From Blautia_A aquisgranensis (GTDB lineage: Bacteria > Bacillota > Clostridia > Lachnospirales > Lachnospiraceae): a stretch of DNA of 64,000 nt. Every line of letters starts with the position of its first letter. The first letter of the stretch is position 1. The position numbers and the translations under genes are program-made. The notes beneath the pieces are model-generated. The model made no database searches and was not told the DNA's origin. It saw only the letters and a program-made list of their open reading frames with translations. Shown here in pieces: positions 41,466 to 49,861 of this stretch. Location of the stretch: NCBI RefSeq assembly GCF_040096615.1, contig NZ_JBBMEJ010000001.1, positions 248,001 through 312,000 on the forward strand. The letters run 5' to 3'.

Positions 41466-42541
41466 ATGCCACCTCCGTACATATCATGATTTACTTTTGC
41501 CTGGTAATAATTGCCTATTGTCGTTATTGAATTCATAAGACAGGTAAGCAAGTACGCTTTTATGTTCTTTACTTCCCTGGTATTCTCATGCAGACAATCA
41601 AGTACATACTCTATGTGGCTTTCTTCCAGCAACAATAATCTGCTTTTTACGAACTGATATGGGTATTTCACTCCACTGATCGTAATATTCTCCCGTTCTA
41701 TGCTGATTGTTTCCACAATTAGTGCCACAATTTCATCCAACTGTTGCTGTTCCCCTAGTCTGCATCGTTGTACAAGACAGTCATATTCAATATTTCTTTT
41801 TACAAGTGCAGTATTCATCTGGAATAACTCCATCTCTTCCATCAAATCCATTGACTGCTGTTCGGAAGAATCTGAAAGATTGATAAGATCAGTATTATTC
41901 CTGTCCGTATTACTAATATCAGTATAATTATATTTAGTATTAATTGGGTCGATTTTTCCGACCTCTGTAGTTCTGATTTTTCGACCACGATAAGTCGTAT
42001 TTTCCGACCTCTTGAAGTCGGTTTTTCCGACCCCTTGAAGTCGATTTTTCCGACCACGATAAGTCGATTTTTCCGACTCCGATAAGTCGACTTCTTCGAC
42101 CTCTCGATTTTGTTGAATACTCTCTTCGGATTCATCATTGTTTTTAACATCTTTTGATGTCCTTAAAATAAAGTTCTTTACATAAATAATATCCGGTTTA
42201 CCAAATCCTTGTTTGACTCTTTCAATTAATCCGATTCCCTTTTTGGTATCCAGTTCTGCAAGCGTTTTCATTGCTTTATCTCTTCCACAATTCATATACT
42301 GAATAACCTGTTCAACAGTAAAAATAATATAAACCTTACCCTCTTCATCAAACCACTGATGTCTGATAGATAAAGCCATTCTGTCCAGCATCAGCCCATA
42401 AAGAACCTTTGCATCGCTGGACAGATTACAGAAATATTCATCTGTGAATAATACTTTGGGAATACGGTAAAAAGCAAACTGTTCCGACTCATAATCGTGA
42501 AAATAACCAAACTCTATTTTTGTGCTTTCGGATTTTGCCAT
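41462..42541 (-). CDS. repA: RepA_N-family replication initiator with DUF6017 tail
   Basis: The 359-residue protein starts MAKSESTKIEFGYFHDYESE and has the RepA_N winged-helix domain (about 15-100; YRIPKVLFTDEYFCNLSSDA). A variable central region is encoded by iteron-like repeats, and the C-terminal helical domain (about 235-355) matches the DUF6017 type. It should start replication of the circular form of the element, with the origin inside its own gene. GGAGG lies before the ATG at 42541. It is followed by parB upstream and DUF6050 downstream in one operon. Confidence 0.88.
   Translation of the reverse strand: MAKSESTKIEFGYFHDYESEQFAFYRIPKVLFTDEYFCNLSSDAKVLYGLMLDRMALSIRHQWFDEEGKVYIIFTVEQVIQYMNCGRDKAMKTLAELDTKKGIGLIERVKQGFGKPDIIYVKNFILRTSKDVKNNDESEESIQQNREVEEVDLSESEKSTYRGRKNRLQGVGKTDFKRSENTTYRGRKIRTTEVGKIDPINTKYNYTDISNTDRNNTDLINLSDSSEQQSMDLMEEMELFQMNTALVKRNIEYDCLVQRCRLGEQQQLDEIVALIVETISIERENITISGVKYPYQFVKSRLLLLEESHIEYVLDCLHENTREVKNIKAYLLTCLMNSITTIGNYYQAKVNHDMYGGGI
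41948..42108. repeat. Seven ~23-bp iterons inside repA (origin candidate)
   Basis: Units beginning GTCG(A/T/G)TTTTTCCGAC start at 41948, 41970, 41994, 42017, 42040, 42063 and 42086. Five are exactly 23 bp, the first two 22 and 24. Because 23 is not a multiple of 3, successive units are read in different frames and encode different peptides, so the repetition is kept at the DNA level. RepA_N plasmids carry their replication origin as repeats in this part of repA. Confidence 0.8.
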
Positions 42542-42563
42542 TTTGCTTTCCCTCCTTCCCTCT

Positions 42564-43451
42564 TTATTGGCTTTTCTTCCAGTTATCAAGCAGTTCATAG
42601 ATAACCTGTTCAATCTGTTCTCTGTTATATTCCTTTGGGAAATACTTTCGTATTATCTTTTCAGTTAAAGTAACTTTTCCTGTCTCTGTTTTCTTTTCAT
42701 TCAGAATAAGCTGTACCGCTAATTCTGTCAGTTTACCTTCACCGCTGTATTGCTTCAGTTTTGTTGCCATTGAACCTGTAACAGAGCTTGCTCCAGACAC
42801 TATGCAGTCTTTCACCCAAATCTGCTCCGTTTCTGATAAATAGGTTAATGAAACACCTACTGTAAAATTAATCTTTCCTTCATCCAACAATTTCAGCAAT
42901 TCCGGAATAAGGCAGGTCAAGCGTATGTAACGCTGAACGGTTCTTCCACTGTCACCTGCAGCCTGTCCAACCAGATCTGCACTGTCAACAGAAGCTGCGT
43001 TTTCGTCTTTTATGCCCTGATGTTTTACTGCATCCATCTTCATTTTATAAGCATATGCCTTTTCGCTTGGAAGCAAATTTTCTCTCTGTATATTAGAATC
43101 CACCATAACGATTACGGCTTCATCATCGGTATAGTTCCGTATAAGTACTGGCATTTTACTTTTTCCAGCCAGTTCGCAACCACGTTTTCTCCTGTGACCA
43201 GCAATCAGTTCATATCCTCCCTCTGCGCGAGGACGTACCAATGCAGGATTTAAGATGCCATAATTCTTGATACTTTCTACTGTTTCAGCCATTTTTTCAT
43301 CATCATTTACATGAAATGGATGATTTCTAAAAGGATGTAACTCATTTAATCGCACTTCAACAATCTGATTAAGAGTATTCTGTTCGGCTTCATTGATTCC
43401 AAGCAATTCATCATAAGAAGTAAGCTGAATTTCTTTCTTAGGTTTACGCAT
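42564..43451 (-). CDS. parB: ParB/Spo0J-type partition protein
   Basis: The 295-residue protein has the ParB N-terminal domain with IKNYGILNPALVRPRAEGGY and the ELIAGHRRKRGCEL box (about 65-105), then a helix-turn-helix (about 145-190) and a C-terminal dimerisation region. It binds parS sites and loads with ParA for partition of the circular form. The start overlaps the parA end by 8 bases. The gene is likely co-transcribed with repA. Confidence 0.9.
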   Translation of the reverse strand: MRKPKKEIQLTSYDELLGINEAEQNTLNQIVEVRLNELHPFRNHPFHVNDDEKMAETVESIKNYGILNPALVRPRAEGGYELIAGHRRKRGCELAGKSKMPVLIRNYTDDEAVIVMVDSNIQRENLLPSEKAYAYKMKMDAVKHQGIKDENAASVDSADLVGQAAGDSGRTVQRYIRLTCLIPELLKLLDEGKINFTVGVSLTYLSETEQIWVKDCIVSGASSVTGSMATKLKQYSGEGKLTELAVQLILNEKKTETGKVTLTEKIIRKYFPKEYNREQIEQVIYELLDNWKKSQ

Positions 43452-44220
43452 GATTCAGCACCTCCTGGACAAGTGCTTGATAACTGTACGCACCTTTTCC
43501 TTTTGCATCGTAAGAAAAAATACTGACACCTTCTGATGCAGTTTCAGCAAGAGCTTCTGTTCTTGGAATTGTCTGATCAAAAATTATAATCTCTGCTCCA
43601 TAAGCATCTCGTACTGCCTGCTTATTTCTCTTTGAATTATTATAATGGCTGCTGTCCATTGTAAACAGAATCCCTTCAATCTGTAAATCAGGATTAAATC
43701 TCTGATGAATGCCTTTCACAACTTTCAGTAATTCCATGAGGCCATCTGCCGCATAGTATTGAGGCTGCACCGGAATCAAAACGCTATCAGCTGCACTTAA
43801 CGCATTAATTGTCATCATTCCCAATGAGGGCATACAATCAATCAGAATATAGTCATAATCATTTTCCAAAAGTTCCAGATATTCTTTTAAGACTTTTTCT
43901 CTGTCCTCTACCGTAAATAATGACATGTCCATTCCCGAAAGAAGTTTATTAGATGGAATTACATCTATTCCTTCCTCATGGTGTAAAATTGCTTCCCTGG
44001 GATCAAATTCTAATCCCATAATGATATTTTCCATCATTGTTTTCAATGTTACCCTTAAGTTCTTTGGAAAACCAAGTCCCATTGTCAAATGTCCCTGTGG
44101 ATCAGCATCTATTAGCATTACACGTTTCCCAACCTTAGACAGTCCTACTCCAAGATTAATTGTGGTTGTAGTCTTTGCTACTCCACCTTTTTGATTTGCG
44201 ATTGCGATTATTTTGCACAT
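43444..44220 (-). CDS. parA: ParA/Soj partition ATPase
   Basis: The 258-residue protein has the deviant Walker A KGGVAKTTTTINLGVGL near 11-20, switch I DADPQGHLTMGLG and Walker B YDYILIDCMPSLGMMT. It drives partition of the circularised element with ParB. It begins the parA-parB-repA operon. Confidence 0.93.
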   Translation of the reverse strand: MCKIIAIANQKGGVAKTTTTINLGVGLSKVGKRVMLIDADPQGHLTMGLGFPKNLRVTLKTMMENIIMGLEFDPREAILHHEEGIDVIPSNKLLSGMDMSLFTVEDREKVLKEYLELLENDYDYILIDCMPSLGMMTINALSAADSVLIPVQPQYYAADGLMELLKVVKGIHQRFNPDLQIEGILFTMDSSHYNNSKRNKQAVRDAYGAEIIIFDQTIPRTEALAETASEGVSIFSYDAKGKGAYSYQALVQEVLNHA

Positions 44221-44243
44221 GATATAATTCTCCTGTTTTTCTA

Positions 44244-44420
44244 CTATTTTTTATTTACATTACTTTTTTCAATTTCAGCATAAGCTCTATAATATTTGCT
44301 CGTCCCCTTATTTGAATAAAGTTCCGATAATTCCATAACTTCAATTTTAGGATGACGCTGCAGGATTTTCTGAAACCATGCAATATCATTCTTTGTTCCC
44401 ATCAGTCTCACTTTCAGCAT
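44244..44420 (-). CDS. DUF3970 family protein
   Basis: The 58-residue protein MLKVRLMGTKNDIAWFQKIL with HPKIEVMELSELYSNKG matches DUF3970, a short protein common in Tn1549-type elements. Its ATG overlaps the DUF6075 stop by one base. Function unknown. Confidence 0.75.
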   Translation of the reverse strand: MLKVRLMGTKNDIAWFQKILQRHPKIEVMELSELYSNKGTSKYYRAYAEIEKSNVNKK

Positions 44421-44878
44421 TAATCTATTCCTCCAAGCATGGCATGTAACTTTTGATTGTGCACTACATATTCCGGATAACGGATCTGTATTGCCTGCCA
44501 AAAATATGGTGCATATGCACAGCAGAAGATATCCTCTACTGTATACTGTCTGCACTCGTTTACCTGTTCCTCTGCATCTTCATAATCCCAAACGCTTGGC
44601 GTGCTGTTACAGTACAGATTAAATGCCATCCTTACCACTTTTAAGCTACCGCTTGTCTGCCATCCTTCATGTAAACATTTCGTTTTAACAGACCCCGTTT
44701 TAAAATTATAAATTCTGTCAGCATTTTTTCTGGTATCTCCATTAATACCCAGACAATAACACAATGCCTTATGGTACACATCCTGATACCGTACTTCTTG
44801 TAATTTTTCATAGTAGAATTTTTCATGTGCATCACTGATAAAAATAATGTTTTCTGCTCCTAACGCTGTACTTTTCAT
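44420..44878 (-). CDS. DUF6075 family protein
   Basis: The 152-residue protein carries DAHEKFYYEKLQEVRYQDVY, CLHEGWQTSGSLKVVRMAFN and YTVEDIFCCAYAPYFWQAI, typical of the DUF6075 family of clostridial elements. Function unknown. AAGGAGG lies 6 bases before the ATG at 44878. It is the outermost gene at the right end of the element. Confidence 0.82.
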   Translation of the reverse strand: MKSTALGAENIIFISDAHEKFYYEKLQEVRYQDVYHKALCYCLGINGDTRKNADRIYNFKTGSVKTKCLHEGWQTSGSLKVVRMAFNLYCNSTPSVWDYEDAEEQVNECRQYTVEDIFCCAYAPYFWQAIQIRYPEYVVHNQKLHAMLGGID

Positions 44879-44904
44879 TTTGAACCTCCTTGAAATAAAA
44901 AAGG

Positions 44905-44938
44905 ACCTTACCAATTGTTCTACCAATTAATAAGGTCA
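44905..44938. promoter_or_regulatory. Inverted repeat with internal direct repeat near the element end
   Basis: GACCTTA and TAAGGTC flank two copies of ACCAATT (44,911 and 44,923). It lies just upstream of the DUF6075 gene and could be an operator or part of the attachment region. The region 44,939-45,064 is otherwise empty. Confidence 0.4.
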
Positions 44939-45064
44939 TACTATATGTTACTTTTCTAAATTCGTGCTAGGGATTCCTCTCTTTAGTAAAAACTTAGTAA
45001 AACATCCCTACTGGTTCAAAAATATACTGTAAAATCAAGGTTTTTCAGAATTTTGCTAAGGTAG

Positions 45065-45094
45065 TGCCGTGGCAGATGAAAAGTATTTTTATCA
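45065..45094 (-). pseudogene. First codons of a low-molecular-weight protein tyrosine phosphatase gene
   Basis: From ATG at 45094 the frame reads MIKILFICHG, the start of the LMW-PTP family (normally continued ...NICRSP), then diverges to TTLAKF and stops. GAGG lies upstream. The break after GGCA suggests this is the chromosomal side of the element's integration site; the rest of the phosphatase gene would lie beyond the window's left end. Confidence 0.55.
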
Positions 45095-45257
45095 TTGTTG
45101 CATAACCTCGCATTTCCTTGTTTTTCTTGGTATTTCGGGCTTTGTGAACCCTTGTAAAAAATTGCTTTCTGGCATAATTGGTCTGTTATGGCATGTGTAG
45201 TTTGCAAAAGGTGTAAAATAAGGTATAGATTTCACAATTTTATAATCAGTTCCATCT

Positions 45258-45629
45258 CTATCTGTTATATGTCCAATGATCCAGATACCACTGATGCAGT
45301 TCCTCCGTTGTCCTGCAGCACTCTGTAACCTGTTTTCCCTCAGAGATCCACTGACAGGTTTCTCTACGAAATGTATCAATATCCAGAGCATGAAATTTAT
45401 ATATTCCTCCCCGTCTATGCATGACTTCATCATCACACTGGAACTCAAAATAATCATCCCCATCCAAAATGACCTTTCCTGTCAGATTCCATACTCCTGA
45501 CCACGGAGGATCATCCCCTGGAACACAGATGGACAGCCTTCCATCTTCCTGAATAAGAGGCGCTACCGCAATATTTTTCATTCTTGGTATATACGGTTGT
45601 TCAAACCAGTATGCTTTTTTCTGATTCAT
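45258..45629 (-). CDS. Hypothetical protein
   Basis: This 123-residue protein MNQKKAYWFEQPYIPRMKNI contains PPWSGVWNLTGKVILDGD and ends TEELHQWYLDHWTYNR. GGAGG is close to the ATG. Aromatic-rich, probably beta; no family recognised. Its 3' end lies about 160 bases from the proposed element end. Between 45,630 and 45,772 only AT-rich sequence is seen. Confidence 0.55.
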   Translation of the reverse strand: MNQKKAYWFEQPYIPRMKNIAVAPLIQEDGRLSICVPGDDPPWSGVWNLTGKVILDGDDYFEFQCDDEVMHRRGGIYKFHALDIDTFRRETCQWISEGKQVTECCRTTEELHQWYLDHWTYNR

Positions 45630-45772
45630 TTTTCCTCCCCAGCTTAGCCAGCAATTCTATAAATCTGAACTTAGCAAAAATGTATTTACGCTAACAATGT
45701 AAATATTATAAATCCTTTTGCATAAAATGTATTAACGCAACTGAACTTTTTTCAACCTTCAAAATAACATGC

Positions 45773-45850
45773 CTATCTGTAATCCCTCGCCACATCCATA
45801 TACTCCCGTCTTTCCTCTTCCGTAGAATCTTTTATTGCCAGTGCCCTCAT
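45773..45850 (-). CDS. Very small ORF after the Cys-rich gene
   Basis: ATG at 45850 (GTAGGTG upstream) encodes MRALAIKDSTEEERREYMDV and a short end (ARDYR). It resembles the opening KDTTKEERIRIV of the preceding Cys-rich gene and may be a truncated paralogue. Only 25 residues, so low confidence. Confidence 0.35.
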   Translation of the reverse strand: MRALAIKDSTEEERREYMDVARDYR

Positions 45851-45858
45851 ATTTTCAC

Positions 45859-46083
45859 CTACTTCACCATGCCGGAGTTACTTCTATATTCCTCGTTTAG
45901 CTCCCGTAGTTCTTTTTCTCCATTGATATATGGCTCATAAAAAGCATCTACGGAGCCTCAGCCCAGGTTATCACATCCGTTGCAGAAATCACATGCTCCG
46001 CCGCACTGATTTAATCCTTCCTGTACAATGCGGATTCTCTCTTCTTTTGTTGTATCCTTGATCAATATGCTTTTGTTCTTCAT
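45859..46083 (-). pseudogene. Small Cys-rich gene with in-frame UGA
   Basis: GGAGG lies 7 bases before ATG at 46083. The frame reads MKNKSILIKDTTKEERIRIV, then CGGACDFCNGCDNLG, a TGA codon (45958-45960), and continues in frame GSVDAFYEPYINGEKELREL to a TAG at 45859. Four Cys residues precede the TGA. Related Lachnospiraceae proteins, as I recall, have a Gly at the TGA position, favouring a GGA to TGA nonsense mutation. Directly after the TGA, GGCTC and GAGCC can form a stem, which leaves selenocysteine readthrough as an alternative. Confidence 0.6.
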
Positions 46084-46084
46084 T

Positions 46085-47413
46085 TCAATGCCTCCTACTG
46101 CTCATCGCTGCCCCAAAGGCCGCTTCTTCCTCACATTCTGTCACTGCCAGCTCTGCGCCAAACATTTCCTTAATGATCTCACAGAGCACCGGATTTTTTC
46201 TGAGACCATTTCCAGCCCCGGCTATACGATTTACTTTTATCCCCGTTCCCTGGCAGATAATCTGATACATCTGATAAAGTTCTCTGCTCATTCCCTCCAG
46301 GACTCCATAGGCAAAATATTCCGGAGTAAAATTATCAGAAAACAGATTCATCACGCTGCCACTTATCTCCGGATCTGTTCTTGTACCGTCAAAGGTTGTC
46401 TCTATCTTAAGTCTTCTGTTTTCACTCTGTCTGGCATTTAGCTCTTTTCCTTTCCACGCCAGCTTTTCTATTATTTCATATAAGGGCTCTTCTATCCCTT
46501 TTGCTTCTTTCATAAACTTTCTGAAAAACTGTTCCAGAAGGGCATATGCTTTTCCGCCACATAAGGATGCACCTGCGAGCAGATATTTTCCATCCAGAAA
46601 TGGTCTGGCTTCAATTCCGTCCGTCTCAAAAAACTTTTCCGAAAGAATCGAGATCTGACCACCGGTTCCCATATTTATCAATGCCGTGTTTTCCCAAGTT
46701 CCTGCTGCTCCCAGAAAACTTGCCTGATTATCTCCTATTGCTGTTGTCACTGTGCAGTTTTTGTACAGGCCAAGTTCCCGGATTTCCATACAGGTTTCCG
46801 GAAGCCAGCTTTTATGAACCCCTTCTTTTTCCAGTATTTCTGTTTCAAAACACATTTTACTACCGTCAAAAAATCCAATTCCCGCCGCATTGCTGACATG
46901 CATAAGCGGTGTTTTTCGTCCTGTAAGGTACATTCCGAAGCAATCCATGATCGTACAAAAACTTACTGCTGATTCCGGAACCAGATTGTGCCGCATATTA
47001 TAAATGTGTGTAACTATTCCATATCCGGACGCTGTTCTGATCTTGTATTTTTCCCGGATTTCTTCTGCTAACGGTAATTTATCTTCACAGAGGTTTCCTC
47101 TCGAATCCTGCCATGTGTACAAAGGGCTGACACATTTCCCCTGTTCATCAACATAAACGATCCCATGCATCTGGCCTGTAAGTCCTACTCTTTTGATATC
47201 CGGATATTTATTTATAAAACAGTCCAGCAGGGCTTCAGCTTTTTTCAAAATCTGCTGTGCATCCTGTATCCGTTCCCATTCATGTCCGGTCTGAATAAAA
47301 CAATCATTTTGTATTGTTTTTGTCTCCAGTATTTCCGGTCTTTTCTCTTTTTTATCTTCCAGAACAATCCCGCTGATCGTTGTTGTTCCAATATCAATTC
47401 CTGCTATTTTCAT
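46085..47413 (-). CDS. FGGY-family carbohydrate kinase, sedoheptulokinase-like
   Basis: The 442-residue protein starts MKIAGIDIGTTTISGIVLED (the ATP phosphate-1 motif) and has VGLTGQMHGIVYVDEQGKCV near 80 and ALINMGTGGQISILSE near 245, with RIAGAGNGLRKNPVL near the C-terminus. This is the FGGY fold; the sugar-binding region resembles sedoheptulokinase more than xylulokinase. It would phosphorylate a heptulose or related sugar. AAAGGGG precedes the ATG. It begins a block with the Cys-rich gene right downstream. Confidence 0.8.
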   Translation of the reverse strand: MKIAGIDIGTTTISGIVLEDKKEKRPEILETKTIQNDCFIQTGHEWERIQDAQQILKKAEALLDCFINKYPDIKRVGLTGQMHGIVYVDEQGKCVSPLYTWQDSRGNLCEDKLPLAEEIREKYKIRTASGYGIVTHIYNMRHNLVPESAVSFCTIMDCFGMYLTGRKTPLMHVSNAAGIGFFDGSKMCFETEILEKEGVHKSWLPETCMEIRELGLYKNCTVTTAIGDNQASFLGAAGTWENTALINMGTGGQISILSEKFFETDGIEARPFLDGKYLLAGASLCGGKAYALLEQFFRKFMKEAKGIEEPLYEIIEKLAWKGKELNARQSENRRLKIETTFDGTRTDPEISGSVMNLFSDNFTPEYFAYGVLEGMSRELYQMYQIICQGTGIKVNRIAGAGNGLRKNPVLCEIIKEMFGAELAVTECEEEAAFGAAMSSRRH

Positions 47414-47464
47414 AAATTCATGCCCCTTTGCCCCCTATTGCACTTCTACTCATTTAAGTGAGCC

Positions 47465-47842
47465 TTATCTTTCTCCGGAATTATCATACTCTTTCTCAAT
47501 CCACGTCATGATCACATCCACCAGATAATCCTGCTGTATCTGGCTCAGCTCCCTGCCAGGCTTTATTTTATGCCATTTATAAATACAGCCACGACAGCAG
47601 GTTGCAGTTGCGTGCTGTGCGATAAATACCGGATGCCCTTTCATCGGAGTCTGTTTTCCGTCATTCGGAATAAATGCAGGTGCCTCACGTTTTGCAATAA
47701 AATCTGCCGCATGCTGTCTTATCACATCCATTCCTTTTTCATTGATATAGTCTATATCCTTCTGCTTCAGATGAAAACTGCTTCGGAATTTTGAATTTTC
47801 CAGATATTCAAAAAGCTGCTTATACCATTCATCCTTTGTCAT
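47465..47842 (-). CDS. DUF4186 family protein
   Basis: The 125-residue protein reads MTKDEWYKQLFEYLENSKFR, with ATCCRGCIYKWHKI near the middle, a Cys-pair typical of DUF4186. It may bind zinc; function unknown. The ATG at 47842 follows AAGGTGG and overlaps the upstream gene by 14 bases. Confidence 0.78.
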   Translation of the reverse strand: MTKDEWYKQLFEYLENSKFRSSFHLKQKDIDYINEKGMDVIRQHAADFIAKREAPAFIPNDGKQTPMKGHPVFIAQHATATCCRGCIYKWHKIKPGRELSQIQQDYLVDVIMTWIEKEYDNSGER

Positions 47843-48647
47843 AACCTGCCACCTTAAATCCATACTCTACCCATCCGTTTTCCCATTCTCCACGGATCAG
47901 ATAGAGCATATTCTCTCTTACATCCTTAAGTATATATTTATTCTCTGCTTTTTCTGTTTCCACTTCTGCTCCTGCTACAGGATCAGCCTCACCGATAAGT
48001 TCTGCAGGAAATGCCGTTACTATGATTTTTTCCGGCGTTGTATCAAATAGCAGTTCCATATCTGTCATTTTTTCTATATTCACATCCGAAATATCTTTCC
48101 AGTTTGTAACTGGTGTACTGTCGCCTGCTATCTCCTGTACAGTTCCACCCTTGCCTGTATATTTCCAGCTATATCCACCCTGTGCTGCCGGAAGTGCTTC
48201 ACTGACTTCTCCATAAGATGTCGTATAACAAATATTAAGATATGGTAACTCGGCCGGATCTTTTCCTGGATATATCTGGTCAAGAAGCTCCTGATACTGA
48301 TCCGCATCGGAAGTTTTTCCCTCTTTAAGTACCTTGATCTTCGTCACTCCCGGATACTGACCCGGATAAGATTCCAGCATAATCCCATCACCATAAATTG
48401 CAACAATATTTCCATTTTTAAGCTCTTCCTTTGAAATCTCTTTTCCATTTTTATCCAGGATCTTATCCGGCATTGTCACTGTAAATATATTTCCAGTGTC
48501 CTGATCGACCATCAGACTATTATCTTCTTCATCTGAAATATACATGGCTTTTATCGGCTTTTCTGTCGTATAGCTTCTGTTTACCATAAATACAGCTCCG
48601 GCCACCAGAATTACAATAATTATGACCCAGATTCCTTTTTTCTTCAT
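47829..48647 (-). CDS. Membrane-anchored extracytoplasmic protein, unknown
   Basis: The 272-residue protein MKKKGIWVIIIVILVAGAVF has one N-terminal membrane anchor or uncleaved signal, followed by a secreted domain with a repeated YISDEEDNSLMVDQDTGNIF-like beta segment and a C-terminal YGFKVAGYDKG. The pattern recalls small Firmicutes lipoprotein-like domains but no lipobox is present. GAGGTGAAA lies before the ATG. Coupled to DUF4186. Confidence 0.6.
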   Translation of the reverse strand: MKKKGIWVIIIVILVAGAVFMVNRSYTTEKPIKAMYISDEEDNSLMVDQDTGNIFTVTMPDKILDKNGKEISKEELKNGNIVAIYGDGIMLESYPGQYPGVTKIKVLKEGKTSDADQYQELLDQIYPGKDPAELPYLNICYTTSYGEVSEALPAAQGGYSWKYTGKGGTVQEIAGDSTPVTNWKDISDVNIEKMTDMELLFDTTPEKIIVTAFPAELIGEADPVAGAEVETEKAENKYILKDVRENMLYLIRGEWENGWVEYGFKVAGYDKG

Positions 48648-48717
48648 AAATTTTCACCTCTGTCTTTATTCTAATAAAATCTTCTCCAAATATCAATGAA
48701 ATATGATCTGTAAAATA

Positions 48718-48748
48718 AAAAGGATCATGTATTTCTACACGATCCTTT
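48718..48748 (-). terminator. Terminator of the hypB operon
   Basis: AAAGGATC and GATCCTTT with an inner TGTA/TACA pair around GAAA form a strong stem; on the minus strand TTTATTTTA follows. It lies 43 bases after the DUF5692 stop. Confidence 0.8.
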
Positions 48749-48790
48749 AAATTCTTTTTCATTGCTTTTTGTAAAAAATTCTTTTGCGGT

Positions 48791-49825
48791 TTATGCTCTT
48801 TCCATAGCCTCTTTATAATCTTTTGTATCTGTAAAGATTTCATTCTTCCATGGATTCTTTTTCTGCATTTTTGCTCTTTTCAGAATGTAAGCAAAAACAA
48901 ATACATTCACTGCAAATGATACAACAGAAATAACTCCCTGTGCTGTAGGCTCAGCAACTGTCGGCATGCTGTTTCCCATAGCTGCTGCAATGCCACCCTG
49001 ACCATATACAGATGTAACCGTTGTAAAACGGCTTGCATCCTGGAACAGCGGGAATACCTGTGCAAACATACACCAGAGTGCCAGTGTATTTGCACGATTC
49101 TGGATCCAGCCACCCTTATTCCAGAGTGCTGCTGCAAACGTAGGTGCCAGCAGAAGCGCCAGACCACAATACCAGGAATGTGTCGGCAGATTCAGATATG
49201 TATACTGGAAATTCCAGATATCATAGGCCAGAACATATACCCAGATCATATCTGGCCACAGCATGTCTTTTTTGTCTTTTGAGGAATAAATTCCCCACCA
49301 GCCTGTCATACAGAAAATATTAAAAAGTCCGGCAAGTCCGTTTAATACGTTCCACCAGCCTCCGTAAAGCCATACACCTTCAGAAGACAGCCACCAGCCT
49401 CCGGCCAGAGAACCGGCACGAATCGCAGACTCAAAATCAGAAGCAACTGCGATCAGGATATTGATCGCAACGATGATAAATGGAAACGCCTTAAATCCCT
49501 GGGATTTTCCAAGTTTTCCCCAGTGATATTTCAGTATCATAAATCCGATACATCCAGCTGTAGCTGCATACAGTTTCGCATAATGGAACCAGCTGTTCAT
49601 ATGTACATAAGTGTCATTTTTCAGCGCCCACTCAGCGCCTGCTGCTGCCCCTGCATAAATAGCAATAAAATATATAGTCAGTGCTACAGGAAGAACCAGG
49701 AAACAGGCAATACCTCCTACTTTGGATCTTCTTGCGATCTCGTTCATTACGACAAGTCCGGCAAACACCAGCAGCCATCCCAGAAGCTGCCATCCGGCTG
49801 TCTCTCCATAGATTTGAAAAAACAT
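48791..49825 (-). CDS. DUF5692 family polytopic membrane protein
   Basis: The 344-residue protein has about nine membrane segments and is rich in Trp (for example SSEGVWLYGGWWNVLNG). It matches the DUF5692 family. Function unknown. Its position as last gene of an operon with HypA, HypB and an iron-sulfur flavoprotein suggests a membrane partner for a nickel-dependent or redox system. GGAGAG precedes the ATG. Confidence 0.72.
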   Translation of the reverse strand: MFFQIYGETAGWQLLGWLLVFAGLVVMNEIARRSKVGGIACFLVLPVALTIYFIAIYAGAAAGAEWALKNDTYVHMNSWFHYAKLYAATAGCIGFMILKYHWGKLGKSQGFKAFPFIIVAINILIAVASDFESAIRAGSLAGGWWLSSEGVWLYGGWWNVLNGLAGLFNIFCMTGWWGIYSSKDKKDMLWPDMIWVYVLAYDIWNFQYTYLNLPTHSWYCGLALLLAPTFAAALWNKGGWIQNRANTLALWCMFAQVFPLFQDASRFTTVTSVYGQGGIAAAMGNSMPTVAEPTAQGVISVVSFAVNVFVFAYILKRAKMQKKNPWKNEIFTDTKDYKEAMERA

Positions 49826-49861
49826 ACTCTCTCTCCTTTTCCCGAAACTGTGAACAGTTCC

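Larger units (their letters stand above)
1..45064. mobile_element. Degenerate Tn1549/CTn-like integrative element (composite, left end outside window)
   Basis: Backbone genes typical of clostridial conjugative transposons are seen in two blocks: ParA, ParB, RepA_N, PcfB, VirD4 and Maff2 on the right, and primase/helicase, MobQ relaxase, DUF3847 and SSB on the left. Almost all are on the minus strand. The T4SS genes that normally follow Maff2 (VirB6-like, PrgI, VirB4, CHAP hydrolase, topoisomerase) are absent. Two serine-recombinase elements and a phosphate/EAL block interrupt it. The right end is inferred at about 45,064, where the first codons of a phosphatase gene break off. The left end and the element's own integrase are not in the window. 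Confidence 0.65.

Noticed and set aside
41948..42108. CRISPR-like array in repA
   Set aside because: Repeats are contiguous 23-mers without unique spacers and lie inside a coding gene; they are iterons, not a CRISPR array. No CRISPR array was seen anywhere in the window.
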